Source: Argopecten irradians (taxonomy: Eukaryota > Mollusca > Bivalvia > Pectinida > Pectinidae). Taken from it: a stretch of 64,000 nt of DNA. The notes below the pieces were generated by a model. It saw only the letters and a program-made list of their open reading frames with translations. It searched no databases and was not told the DNA's origin. This document shows positions 44,601 through 57,865 of this stretch, in pieces. Position 1 is the first letter of the stretch. Every line of letters begins with the position of its first letter. The DNA is taken from positions 36,585,540 to 36,649,539 of the forward strand of contig NC_091134.1 of the NCBI RefSeq assembly GCF_041381155.1, given 5' to 3'. The position numbers and the translations under genes are program-made.

Positions 44601-44906
44601 CTTTTAGGTTCGGTTAGAAATGTTAACGTTACATGCATTGAAGATTAATTGGAAATTAAATTAGAAGGATTAAAAAAGTAAACGGAATGGTCACAATCCG
44701 TGGTTCCAGAAAAGTAAGTGGTAGAAAAAGTCAGTTGTCAAATTAAAAACGGATGTCAGCATGTTTTGTTGCTTTCGCATTAGACGAAACTTGTAGCATA
44801 CAACATCCAAATATGAACGACCACGCTCAGGAGGGAAACAAAACGGGAAGTTATTATTTAATCAACCACCTCCTCCGGATGATGGTTTTAAAGACAGGCA
44901 TATGCC
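41690..44906. other. Upstream flank of the pseudophosphatase gene and intergenic DNA
   Basis: The 5' exon of the pseudophosphatase gene should be here but I cannot place it. A 130-codon minus-strand frame (42336-42728) has no recognisable domain. Otherwise AT-rich DNA with a small repeat of GATACCAAATATGGC-TATATG (about 42180-42240). Confidence 0.4.
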
Positions 44907-45047
44907 ATGGAGGAATATCACAATGCATATATTACAATCATCTTTGCAGCATTCCTCGGTATTTCAGGGGTTACTATCATTGTCGTTATATCCACCCCTG
45001 AACCAATTCATAGAAAAACTAAAGAGAGTTCACGAGAACAACACTGA
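44907..45047 (+). CDS. Candidate 46-residue single-pass membrane peptide
   Basis: Short ORF with a good start context (GCCATGG), too small for routine ORF calling. Begins MEEYHNAY, then a hydrophobic stretch of about 21 residues (ITIIFAAFLGISGVTIIVV) and a basic polar tail ending SSREQH. This looks like a membrane micropeptide or the first exon of a small membrane protein. Caution: the core (about 44950-45003) recurs inverted at 45186-45240 (GGGGTGGATATAACAGTGATAATAAC), so it may instead be an arm of a foldback repeat. No homologue recognised. Confidence 0.25.
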   Translation: MEEYHNAYITIIFAAFLGISGVTIIVVISTPEPIHRKTKESSREQH

Positions 45048-48000
45048 TCCCCCGTTGAAGACTAGAGAAAGTCACCCCGACTTCAAAGTCAAACAATCAA
45101 CTGCAGTGTACTGTTATTTCATTCATCTGATATGTCATCAAAGGATCAAACTATCTGCTCATGTGTTGACACAGAGAGAGCCGCCATGACATAGTACATG
45201 GGGTGGATATAACAGTGATAATAACACTGGAATATCGGGGATGCTTGACAGTCCCAGTTTCTTTTTAAACTCCTTTCATCTTCGTCTCCCGACCTACAAA
45301 GAAATATAGATAAAAAATAAAAGAAAAAATAATAATAGAACAGCAAATGATGCTTTCATTATATGACAAACATCTCCGTTTTTCTTATCATTATGTCACA
45401 TTGTGTAACATAAAATATAAATTTCCAAGAATTTTTTCAGCAATATTTATCTATTTTTAGCCTGTTTTTCTTATCGACCTACACCAACTGTGATCATTAC
45501 CGTGGTGATCAATCAGGGATGTTTGCTGCGTTATGCCGTATGCTAGTCGCTGTCCGACTGCCCGAGGACAATCACTTCTTTATTAATTATCTATCGATTT
45601 GCCAAGACTCATCCCAACATGAAAGGTAGATATATATATATATCATGCAGGGAAAAAAAGACAGCTAGACAGCTGTAGCGACATATAAACATGGAAGACG
45701 ATCGGTGGCAGCTTGGTTTACATTGGTTTGTTACGGCTTTAAGCTGTCAGGGAAATAATAAACTTGACGGGAAACGTATATTTACCCCGAAAAGTTAAAC
45801 TAAACTTATAGTCTTATAATTGCTACATACATCGATAAACACAGGTTTACCGAAATCTACTAAAGAATTAAGTTCCCTAGAATCAATGAATCCAGCCAGC
45901 TAAAGTATTTCTGATAACAACAGAAAGAGACGAACAACATTCGTTCACGTTACTGTCAATCATTGCCCAATTCTGTAAGGGTTCTATAACTGAGAGGTAT
46001 CATTATATGTGTTATCAACTATCTAGTATTTTTCTCGTTTTAAATAGCAACACCTTTCTGGTGTCAAAACAAAGGGTTGTCCATTGAAGATCTTAATTAA
46101 CATAAGAGTTCATTGTATTGTAAACATTTCCAACAGTTTCAGGTGTTCTTTCGTGGTAACGAAAAGTATGGTTGGATGAAGTGGTAACTTGCAGCATATA
46201 ATTTAATGTTCAGTATAATATATGTATATGATATTATAAGAATAAGTATTTAATACTCCTGATAAACACAATACATAATAAACGTCGACGGTTCTTTAAA
46301 ATGACATTCTAGAAACAGAGTACTACATATATATGGAAGTTCAAGAGCATCGGCGGTGGCTATTACAGGCTCGACTTGTTTTTCAATTTTTATTTTCATG
46401 AAATTTAACAATAAACTATTCGAAAATGAATAAGCATCTTCGATACATGTAAATCCAAAATCTTACAATTTCAACAGGTCTTTTATTTGAGGAGGGATAT
46501 TTTATTTTGGCTAGATCATGTGGTAAATGCATGCAAATCATGTATTAACGGCGAAGAAGGATTGCATAAAATCAACACGCGCTCAAACACGTGCGTATTA
46601 TGTAATTAACTGGCTCATTTATTGTCATTCGCTCAACACTTTAATAAAAAAAAAACATATTTACAATATAACAGTTAGATAGGCCGAAATAAATGACATC
46701 GATTTTTAACGACCTATCGGAAATTGAAGAAAGGTAATCGGAAAGAATCACCGATATGCGGATATGTAAGGTAGTATATGTAAAAGGATGGAAAGTTTGG
46801 TCGAACAATGATTAAAAAAGAATTGCAAAGTACATGTTATACTTCTGTCCAACACCGTAATTTCAGTTTTAAAATCATAGCCAAATTCGTTAATCTGAAT
46901 TACACAGGGAATATTTAATCACAATAAACATGAATGCTGCCTTCAGATTTTCAGCCTCATAGTCAGGAACTGATATCAGCTTATATCTCGTTTTAAAATG
47001 TCTAATATTTCACCTAAACATATTTTTGTTACTAATATTCATTGGAATAAATGCATCCTTCAAAATAAAATGCCAAGCAGCCAACAAGGTGATGGGAGAT
47101 GAATTAATTCTCGTAAAGTTTCATCCACCTGTCCTTTGAAAGATTTAGTCATTAAGTTCTGAAAGACGTTATCGATTAGAAATCCAATCCTATTACCGAC
47201 TTCATCCTCAAATCTATTGGACAGTTGCTTTGTTTATTTGATAAACTCTCTTCGTACATGAATGCTTTGGAAAGGGGTTTTTTTCTCTACAGCATGAAAA
47301 CGCTAATTAAGTTTTAATTTGGAACTCGTAGACTAATGACAATGCTTAATGGAAGAAATTGTAAATATGCTTTTCAGTAGATTATTAAAAATTACTCAAT
47401 AGATTTATAATTTTTAGGACACTATTTCATCTTACTTTTAAGCAACGGTGTAAGAAAAAATCTTTTGATTTGTTTCATTTTAGATAGTAAGATTAGCTGA
47501 TCAATTTACAGCTTACTTGATCTGATTAGATTACATCCATTTATACACGGAAACATCCATTTATACACGGAATTTAACATAGCATGCCATATATCCTACG
47601 CTTTTCTTCAACTATCATGGCTTACCCAAATGAATGGGTTGAATATCTCGATAATTAGGTCCATTCATATATTAGACTATATGGCACTTCTCATACCTAT
47701 ATTTAGTAGTTATAATCGTATTGAGATTTACTGTATACGCTGGCCTAATTGCAAGGTTTACCTGTTATGACAGTGCTCTCATGCTAAAGATAGATAATTG
47801 GAAAGTAAACTAAAAACTAGGGATCGACTTCATTGATGTAGACTTAATACATACTTGTGGGGAGAACGTTCGTGCTTTGTCTATTTCTAACAGTGATAAT
47901 AGTCATTCAGGTTATTTTTCGTGAATATTTTGCATATTTCGTTTCACTGTATTTCTTGGTAGGAAGTTCAGGGATATACATTGACCACGTTTTAAGCGAA

Positions 48001-48559
48001 ATCTGATCTTCCGAGAATAGAAATATCTGTTCAGTTTTTGTTAATCTAGTTATCACTTGTTACACATATTGCTACATGTAGGTCCCTCCCATACACGTGT
48101 TGCTGTTGTTTGATTTTCACAAGGATGTGCTCATGAGCCGTAAGGCTTTAAGTTATTTAACCTATTGACATGTTGAATTTTACGCTTAATCAATGTATGC
48201 AGTTGTTTAAAAAAATGAGTTAGAACATGCTGTGTAGAAAAGCCAACGTCCTCGATGAAGATATGCCCGGCCTAAACTCTAGAACACACTAAGTGGTGGA
48301 AGGCTATTAGTAGCTAACTTTGCAATTAAGTATAAGCCTTTCTTTGCCTTTTTCGTTTTTTATTTAAGCCGCCATTTGTACGCAACACATTATATATACA
48401 ATGTACCATTAGCGCTCTATCTATATGTATGTATTGCAAGGTCATTTCATAAACATTTCACAGATTTTATGCGAAGAAGAAACCAAAACGAAAAAGGTTT
48501 TACATTTTAAAGGCGTGAAAAACGGTCAGGAATAGATGATTTCTTTACAAGTAAATAAT
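45048..48559. other. AT-rich intergenic region, nothing recognised
   Basis: No gene, RNA or array found. Contains a 20-bp direct duplication (ACATCCATTTATACACGGAA, near 47534-47575). The inverted partner of the 44950 segment lies at 45186-45240. Confidence 0.4.
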
Positions 48560-51420
48560 TAAATTCGGATATATCCCAGGTTTCGTTCACTGCACTGCAC
48601 TTTTATTAATAATGACCATTAAGCTAATCCTTTTGTAGAATTCAATCCCACTGACATTGCAATTGGGCCAGGATACTGGAAAATAAATGTAGAAACTATT
48701 AAATCTAAACTTTTTAATAAAAGTTTTAATACATACTGGGCCACATGGAAAACCACCATCAATCAGTTCAGTAGTAAGAAAGAATAATGGGAGATTAAAA
48801 AAATAAAGACTTGTGCAATCATAGTAAGCTCCCCAACAAACCAAAAACACACATTGAAACTCAAGAGAAAAAGATAAACGAAATGATACAAAAAAGATGA
48901 TGGAAATACTGTAAACGAACAAGAGTTATCCAACTTGCAGGGAGAAGTATATAGATATTATGATAAATAAATATAGGGTGTGGTCTAGATTAAAATGGTA
49001 TGAACAAGTCGAACGATCGTCTAGTTATTTTTCAGCTTAGAAAAGGTTCATGGGACTAATAAAACTTGAAAACAATCAAATGCCAAGATGGTACCTATTG
49101 CAACGATATCAACATTATACTTAAAAAACAAGTTGAATTTTATAAGACGTTGTTTTCTTCGACGCACGGCGCATGACGACGGACAAAAGGCGATTAGAAT
49201 AGGTTACTTGAGACTTCGTCTCGGGTGACCTAAAGATTAATAAATCACCAGGAATCGAAGGCATCTTGGCAGAGTTCTACCAAATTTACTGGAATACTAT
49301 AAATTGTGCATTTTTCAATTAAATGATGATTTTTTTCCAATAATGAAATGTCAACATTACAGTAAAGAAGTGTCATTACTTTAATGGATATATAAGGGTG
49401 AGCGAGAAAACTTAGCTAATTGGTGATCATTCAATCTACTAACATCTGATTATAGAATTATTACAAAAGTTTTATCGGAAAGAATCAAACCGTTACTTCC
49501 TAAAATGATTCATAGTGATCAGAAAGTGTTTATCAGAGGGCGAAACATAGAAGATATAATACGACGTGATTGAATATACAAGGCAAATGAATATTGGGGG
49601 GGGGGGGCAAAACTTAGAAAAACAGAAGGATTATGTATAGGTATTTTGAAAAAGAGGCCTCTAAACTTTAGATAAATTTCATGGGTGAAAGACAACACCA
49701 AGGCACTCGGTGTATATCCTGGATTAAATATCAATGAAGAACAGGTATGGGAAAGTAAACTTTTAAAAATTCGAGATATAATAACACAACGGAAAAAAAG
49801 AAAGCTTACGCTTGAATGTAAATTTATCATAATTAGATCTTTGATTTGTTTCCAGGTAAACTGTGAATAATCTCAAAAGACCATTCCAAAAAACTTCAAA
49901 ATTCAAATAAACGATTTGATTTATGAATTCCTTTTAAATAGCAAATTCATAATGTAACTAAACAGATATGTTATCAGTCAAGAAATCAAGGTGGACTGGA
50001 TATGTTGGATATAGACGTTATTGATAAAATAAAAAAAAGTTCAATTGATATTTAAGCTTATCCATAGTGAAACAGAGGCATGGAATAGGAAAATATTGGC
50101 TCCAAACTTATGATCAAACGTTCAACATTGATTACTTTCTTTGCAAATGCAGCATCACAAAAGGGTTATATGAACACGTAAATAATTGGTGTTTAATCGT
50201 ATATATATATGCCTAATTAACACAAAAAATAATATAGAATAATTTATTTTGCCTTAGGTATATGCGCAATCAGTATTTCATTCCATATATGATATAGTGC
50301 TACGGAATTTTTTTCGGGATGCAATTAATTATTTTTTTTATATTTTTAACTTGAAGAAAAATTAGAAACTCAAACGTTTTCATGGTGGTAATGGTGTAAA
50401 GTAAGTAACTTTTGTAACTGAAGAAAAATACAAAATCACATGCTTTTGTTTTTGATAGTGAAAAAAGACCATTTGTCGGCGGTGGAGCATCTTTAATTCA
50501 ATGGCAGTTTATTATCCAAAAACGCTCTAATCACATCCGGCAAGGCATATTGAATATGAATCTTTTTGGCAATAGCAAAATATTATTTAATCACAAACCA
50601 CTTTTCTTTGAACAATGATGTAAGAGTGGAATACCTAAAATCAAACATGTATGGAATAGTACAGTAGATTTCTTACCTCAGAAGCATTACAGAATAAATT
50701 AATCAACAAACATTGATGCCCAAGAAATAACTAAGATTACTGATGATCTACGTCTTATATGCAATGAGAGAATTATAAACACACTAGGCCCTCAAAAGTT
50801 TTTAAGCACATTTTAAATGGCAATAACTCAAAAACTAAACAAATGAATAAATGAGAACACTGCTTTAATAACAAGAATATAAATTGGGAACTTATTTGGC
50901 AACCAATCAAATGTTCAATAGCAGATAAAAAAATGTAAGGATTGTCCATGGAAACTTATACAAGGAATAATCAGCACAGAACATAAACTTAAACAAATGA
51001 GTAAATCAAACGGCCTATATAAATTCTGTAAAATTAATTAGGAAACCTTAACTAATCTATTTTATTCATATCCTAAAGTTGAAATACTATCAATGACAAC
51101 AAAATTGTGGATTTAGAAAACAAAAAAAAACATATTGTTGACTATCGAAACATTGATTATGATGAAAATGTTATATTCAGACACACTAAAATTAATTTAA
51201 TCAGAACAGCAAACATTTTGGGATTGGATGGGACATTGGAAAAATGATTACGATATCAGAAAATGGAGTGCGATTGTAATAGAATGAGAGAATGTAGAAT
51301 GAGAGTGATTAAAAATATATGACTTAATTATAATTATGGAAATATTATATATTATGTTGAATTAAATATATTAGTATGAGTGTGAGAGGAGTAAATAAAA
51401 GAATGAAAAAAAGATATTTT
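48560..51420 (+). pseudogene. Decayed L1/Tx1-like non-LTR retrotransposon (5'-truncated)
   Basis: Three-frame reading with many stops and shifts shows LINE ORF2 hallmarks in the right order: the GPGYWKINVETIKSK linker (about 48666-48710), KSPGIEGILAEFYQIYW of the reverse-transcriptase start (about 49242-49300), LLTSDYRIITKVLSERIKP and DQKVFIRGRNIED (about 49437-49557), then LGVYPGLNINEEQVWESKL and RKLTLECKFIIIRSL (about 49689-49842). The endonuclease part is missing or unrecognisable. A TTAA MITE has inserted at 50180-50492. Ends are approximate. Confidence 0.8.
50180..50492. mobile_element. TTAA-type MITE, copy D (left-truncated), inside the LINE remnant
   Basis: Right end ATTTGTCGGCGGTGGAGCATCT followed by TTAA, and an interior nearly identical in order to copy B (TGCGCAATCAGTATTTCATTCCATAT). 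The left end corresponding to AGATGCTCC is missing. LINE-like sequence resumes on the right. Confidence 0.75.
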
Positions 51421-52149
51421 ACTGACTTTTTCGTATAATGTTAACGTGGTTATTTTGGCGCATTTGAATTGGTGCCTTGATGAACTCACAGACTCACAAT
51501 TATAGCTGCATTAGCAACATCATTAAATACGCTTAAATTGTATTACCGCTTAAATTTAAATATTTGCAGAACATGTATTTTTTATGATCGAGGACACCTC
51601 AGCTAATGATAACTTATAACATATCGCTTATAGTAATACATCTTTAATGTCTGTGATATAGAGTATAATACGAGGTGAGGCGTACTTTCATCTGTTGATG
51701 GAACACTTTTCCTCCCTCTCTGAAGAGGAAAAGGAGCAGGTACCTACATAAGCTTGATGTACAATGCTGTGACAGCTTCTCTTGACGTTTTCTTGTGAAC
51801 TATGGTTATCTTTTATGATCTGATGGCAATGTTACCGACATTAGAAACAATGCTAAAAGCTTATAGATATATCGAGCGTTTTCAAAAATAAAAAAAAAAT
51901 AAAAAATAAAAAAAGTAGGTCACATTTTGTTTCATATATATCAATGAAGAACCTTATTGTCATACTTTATACAGCCAAAACTCGATGTGAGTCGTCGTTT
52001 GTGGGGGTTGCTAATGCGAGTCATCCATTGCCTTATTTCATCGTATAAACGACCAAGTAAAACATATGTCATAATGAGATACCGATTGATTTGGTCAATT
52101 ATTCATCAAGGCCAACTTTGTGGATTCTGTCAAGCTTACGACCACAGTC
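51421..52149. other. Intergenic, nothing recognised
   Basis: Low-complexity A-rich stretch at about 51885-51915. A plus-strand 88-codon frame (51957-52223) overlaps the start of the next array and shows no domain. Confidence 0.4.
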
Positions 52150-52560
52150 AACCATCACATTCGCGTGTGATTATATATAGCGTATTTTGGCGCCCATTAG
52201 TATTCGCGTGTGATTATATTTAGCGTATTGTGCCGTCTATTCTTATTCGCGTATGATTAGACTTAGCGTATCGAGACGCCCATTCGTATTCGCGCGTGAT
52301 TAGACTTAGCGTACTGTGCCGCCCATTCGTATTCGCGTGTGATAAGACATAGCGCATTCGCGTTAGACTGCGAAGCCTAGCGGAGAGTAGAAAAACTACG
52401 GCAGGGAATCCAGTCTAGTATTCGCATGTGTTTAGACTTAGCGAATTGAGCCGCCTATTCGTATTCGCGTGGGATTAGACTTAGCGTATTGAGCCGCCCA
52501 TTCGTATTCGCGTGGGATTAGACTTAGCGTATTGAGACGCCCATTTGTATTCGCGAATAC
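52150..52560. repeat. ~43-bp minisatellite (TATTCGCGTGTGATTAGACTTAGCGTATT type)
   Basis: About nine copies of CCCATTCGTATTCGCGTGTG, ATTAGACTTAGCGTATTGAG, CCG. One copy is interrupted at 52365-52416 by the short AGACTG...CAGTCT element related to the 39.2-kb foldback. Confidence 0.85.
52365..52416 (-). mobile_element. 52-bp AGACTG...CAGTCT insertion in the array
   Basis: GAAGCCTAGCGGAGAGTAGA then AAAACTACGGCAGG is the reverse complement of part of the 39193-39307 foldback, ends AGACTG/CAGTCT included. It sits within one array unit. Confidence 0.6.
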
Positions 52561-55060
52561 AAGTCAAATAAATGATAACTATAAATCATAGTATTTGTCA
52601 CGAGTAAACCACATGACTCCCGAGTCAAAACTCATAGAGCAACTTTACCAAGAAGTGAATGTAGGTCGATGGTTTGTAACCGGATACTATAGCCTTTCCT
52701 CGTGCACTACGTTTATAAGAATATAGCATGTTGATAGGACGTAAATCGTGAACAAACCATATCGCAAAAGCACACAGAATTATACTAGGCATGGAACATA
52801 ATGCATATATGTCCTGAGAAAGAAAAAAATAAAGTTAAACTATATTTTTCTAGATTTACTTCGACTAGATGCCAGTCTATACCTTTTAATTCAACTTTAA
52901 TTTTCTCCGTGCATATTTTTAAGAAACATATACACATAATGTAGATCAAAAGGCGTTTGACAACTGTGAACATTATAGCTGAACCTTCTATATCTAACCA
53001 AGAAAAAAACCGCAGCATAAGTAGAAAGAATATAAACAATTATATTCTATATATTTCGCTAGTCCAAGGAGTGTTTTAAAGTGACTATTACCTTAGATAT
53101 CTGGGTCAGGAAATAAAATATTACTTTATCAATGATTACTGTATACAGTTGTCGTCATTAAATTGAGATAAATCTGAAAATATCGTTAAATCTATGATAC
53201 GCATTTTGAAGATGTAAATGTTAACTTTTTCTTGCGGTATATTTGACCATAATTTAACTTTAGGAAACATGAATAAATTACCTGAAGCTGAACAACAATC
53301 TGTATTGAACAGCGTCTGAGCGTCTGAGCGTCAAGCACATCCTGCCATGGTTTACAATAATTATCGCTCGATAAATCTAAGATGTTTATAAATATGCCGC
53401 TTTAATCTCTCCAGCGTCTTTGTGTAAACATGTAACTTTACGGTTATAGCACACACCGAGGTCACGGGCCTATATTCATGAGCTGCGGTCAATATTAAGA
53501 CGGAGATAATATTTCCAGAACGCTGTCATGACTGTCTTGATTGTTGTTTACATTATACACGTTGCTTTAAACAACAAGGAAACAAGCGTATGGTTGAATT
53601 TACGGTCATTTTCTATAACAAATGATTTTCATGCCACGCCAAATTGTCTGAGAAAACAAAAAGAGTCCGAATGACTTTCGTTACAAGCCAAAAAATCCTT
53701 TATTTAAGGAACAAGGTTGGTCCAAATTACAACAAAATAGTTCTAAATAGCTTATGAAAAATATCATAAACAATAGTATCTTAGATATTTTGTATGTATC
53801 TTTAATTAATATTGCTCTATGGCAGTTTGGTTTACCATATACTTGCTTATCAGCGTCACTGACAAAATTTAGATAGTCAGCTTATCATAAATAACGATAG
53901 CATTTATTATCAGAAAGAGACTGGTTATATGCAATATTGCAGTTAAAGTCTGTTTATTTGAGGCTATTGTGCTGCAGGTCATGCTTTACGACGGACATTT
54001 TAATATAAACAACCAACTAACAGCAGTGTCACTGGTTGGCAGGGAAACGGATTATATATTTGTATAATCAGATATTGAATCAATTTCTGTATAAACAACG
54101 TCAGCGTTTATATTGATGACATGTCGTGGAACGGGAGTTAAGTTTTTGTCGTATCCTTCAATCCGTACGCTGTAATCTCGGGGATCAATAATGAAACTGT
54201 TTTAATCACCAGCAATACAGCACCTTGTAGCTATATCGGGGCTTAATGAACCGTCGAAAATTCTAAAAAAATGTCATCAATAATATAATCAAGTCTCTAA
54301 ATTATAGAAAATGTTATACTATTACCGATATTTGGTCATGTGACACGCTTCAATCTGTACAAGTAAGGCAATTATAAACATATGACACTTCGTTGTTGTA
54401 TGTGTTATTTCTGGCCTTATCCAATTATACGAATTACTTTAATCTGGGTGGCACAATATTAATAGGCGGAGATAAAACCATCGACCTTCGGTTAGCGCCT
54501 ATTACATGCCCACGTCGTGCTCGAAATTATATCACTTTTCACAGAGGGGATCCGGATTAGGCTAACTGCGGTTATCCTGATCCAACATGGTGGTTTTGCA
54601 AAATCACGTAGATATATCATAATTCCTGTTCGCAGAATAGACTGGTATTTTCTGACATAAAGGTCGTATTGCGTGTCTAGTAACTATGTCAGCAAGATTT
54701 GAAGCGCAAGCCATATGTATAGATCCATATGTCTAACATTTGGCCTCGAGTTGAGCATTCGCCCCTGCATCAAAGACCCTACAAAGGTACAACTTTAAAA
54801 GCATCATTTCACGAAACCATTGCTCAAGAGCTCCTTGTGTATGAAAGAAAATGTTCAGTAATTCTCAGTAAATTTCGTTATTTTACCACGCAAGTTTTTT
54901 TTATCTATATATTTGTATTTTGTTGACGTTTTTCCAATGATACACACACACACATACACAACCTTTGACATTTCTTTATGTTTTCTCTTAAAACATTAAT
55001 TACCTTAAATCCAATAGACGAAAATAGAAAGAAAATAGAATTTTGCAATTGTTTTCCCAG
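52561..55060. other. Intergenic, nothing recognised
   Basis: AT-rich, no supported gene. Near 54740-54790 a fragment (GGCCTCGAGTTGAGCATTCGCCCC) is related, inverted, to the interspersed repeat at 24361-24890. A duplicated CGTCTGAGCGTCTGAGCG lies near 53315. Confidence 0.4.
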
Positions 55061-55166
55061 AAGATGAGTTGCCATGCTTGTAACGCAAATGTCTTGGAAC
55101 TAATTGAAAAATCTGAGTCTCGAATATCCACGTGGGTGCGTTTCATAAAAGGTTCCTATGCTACAG
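55061..55166 (+). CDS. Candidate first coding exon (MSCHACNANVLELIEKSES...)
   Basis: A good acceptor (GTTTTCCCAG) is followed three bases later by ATG (55064) and an open frame MSCHACNANVLELIEKSESR... with a possible donor CTACAG/GTAGAC at 55166. Product not recognised. No following exon could be matched, so this may be chance. Confidence 0.15.
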
Positions 55167-57794
55167 GTAGACACAAAACGAAGTACATGGAAACATTAAA
55201 AAAACAAGGTAAATTGATTTTATAGATCAAATACTTCTCTGTCAAATCCTAACAAATAAGATAATAAGACAAATCAGGGACGCGCCTTTTTCTACGCCAA
55301 CAAACAGGACCACTTCCAAACGACCATTTTTTACTCTTTGTGGTTGTGGTTGCCTAACAAATGACATACAGAAGAATGTTTAACAAACCAGTTAGTTAAC
55401 AGATTAGTTATGACTTCCATCATTGCTATAGTTACACTAGCATGTCTCCGGTTGCCACTGTATACCCTGATGAACGTTTCGTCTCTGTGATAAAGACTTT
55501 ATAAGGTTTTATCCCCTGACCGAGATACACCACAGCAGATAAAAAGTTGTAGTTTTTGCTCAGCTTGACGTTAATGGGTCGTTATTATAATACGGCCTTG
55601 CGGCATGTGTTAATTGGCGTTCTCTTGATTGAAGTACAAGTGTATAAAATGGACGATTGTTTCCATCATCACCAGCCGTCCAACTGTACTACACTTCGCA
55701 TACAGTGGAGGCCGTCCTTGAAACTTTTTAGGAAATTTGCCATGACCAATAAACCGACTCCACTAAACGTGTAATTGCGTTCATTCACATGCTAATGAGC
55801 CTCCTTTCCAAGGTATTCTGTATTTTTAGTGCTCAAAAAGATATGTTATCAGAACGTTATGCGCATATTGGTGTTGTTCCCTAAAACATGTGTACCTACC
55901 TGAACATTTCAGTGACTACAGGGTCGGGTTTACCATTCCAAGCCGTCATATTTGTGTCCTTTTCGCCTACACTATTTGGATACCTCCGACTTTGTAACAT
56001 ATTATCTGTGGAGGAAACCCTCTTTTTGTAAGTCCCCATAATAAAATACTGTTTTATGTACTGCACTACTTCTGAATTGCTCTGCCTATGCTGCGTCCCC
56101 TTTCATGCATCTCAGAATCACAGAAAGCCTTCACATAAGTAAATTAATCTCATTGTATGGTGTTGTTGAGCCAGAAGCCCAATCCAAATAATGTACGTGC
56201 GTGCCAGAAATATCCCGATTCATGATGGAGAGTACGTGACTAAAAACTGCTGGATTTTACGAATCAAAATAGACGTAGATGGTATTCAGTAATTTACGCG
56301 GATGAACAATCACCACGATCAGCTGACGTAAAGGATTTTATGTAAGAAGTTTGTTCCTTTAGGGTGAAATTATCGACATTTTTATACTAGGACGGCTAAT
56401 TGATCAAAAAGACTGTGCCACTGGGGGAAGATGTATTAATTTATATAGTAAAATTCCGTTATATCAAAGGAATCACCGGTCGTCTAGACAAGCTATATAT
56501 GTATTTATCAAGGGTATATGACCATGTGTAGGGGAGCCGGAATAATATCATATGATTAGTCGGGTGGATAGGGTAATTGTCTGCACGTAGTTGCACATGA
56601 GCATGTGCTTTGCCTTGTACAAGTGCTTGTAGGTAAAGTGGTCGGCCTCCATTCGCGCCTTGTATTCACAGCAGCATAGACGCTTATATTTTTACGGCCT
56701 GAAATATTCATGTCCTAAGATGACGGAAGGCATGTCAACGACATCGACTCGTTGTTAAGCACTTCATGACCAGTGTCCAGTTTGAATAAATAAACCTGGG
56801 ATTATGGAAACTATTTCTCAAATAACGACAGAGTACTTGTTCAGAAAAGAGCAAAATTCAGGTTGATGTTAAGTATAATATTGGGGGTTTCTTTGTAACA
56901 GTTTCTTTATTGATGTATATATCATTGTAAAAGGCTAAATACTTTTCTTTACTTCACAAGAACTGTGAATGTTCAATTTCTTTTTTACGTTGTTATAATT
57001 GTTTTCTTTTTTAGAAGTTTGTTTATATTTTCTTATAATGATACGATAGACTTTTTTCGCTGTTCAAACAGTCCTAAGGCATTGTCCTGTCTGTGTGCAT
57101 GTGGTAACTTACCTGTGTTATGTTTGATTGTCACTTCCGGGTCAAGCGGATACATCAGATCTAGAGATCAGAGCAACACACTGATATTTGTAAATTGGAT
57201 TTTTTTAAAGGAGGGGTATCACTATGGGCCGTTTTACGGCTACTCAGTGATAAGCAAAATATTTTTCATGAAGATACAGTAGGGTCAGCTGCATATTGTA
57301 TGCTATTCAGAATATCCGATTTTTCTGCGCTTATGGTAATTTCAGAGGTCAAAGATCGATCAATGAGTGAAAATTCATATTTTCATTGTTTAAGTCTTGA
57401 TTAATTAATATTAGAATAGAGATAACATTTTTTTGCAGATTTTACCTGTAAATATTGGGTTTGTGAAATTCAGTTCAGAAAACGGATGAAAAGTTCAAAA
57501 AGTAGGTCACAGTGACCTAGTTAAGCATTTGTTCTATTTTAGCATTAAAACTTTAATATTTTTCGCCGATTTGATCGCTTGAAAAGATGTTTAGTTCTGC
57601 ATAAGGATCTTGACATGACCTGCTTAAGATGATGACATCCTAGGGTCACATTGGCTAGGTCAAGTGCATAAATTAGATCATATTCTAATAATGGTATCAC
57701 CTATCAACTAAGCATAGGCTGTTTTCTAATGTTTAAAGCAAGATTTAACATTATTTAGACTTGTTTTATGAGCTTAATTTCAAGCAACGCCTTC
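55167..57794. other. Intergenic, nothing recognised
   Basis: Several frames of 60-105 codons (for example 55556-55774, 56965-57282) lack domains and codon bias. No repeats of note. Confidence 0.35.
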
Positions 57795-57865
57795 ACTGAG
57801 GTAGGATGTTAGAATTATGCCTGCTGTCCCATTGCATGATCGTGAAAGGCGACTAAATTTGGAAT
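57795..57865. mobile_element. Fragment of interspersed repeat (TAGAATTATGCCTGCTG...)
   Basis: GGATGTTAGAATTATGCCTG...TTGCATGATCGTGAAAGGCGACTAAATT is the reverse complement of the 3' end of the 24361-24890 repeat. Confidence 0.6.
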
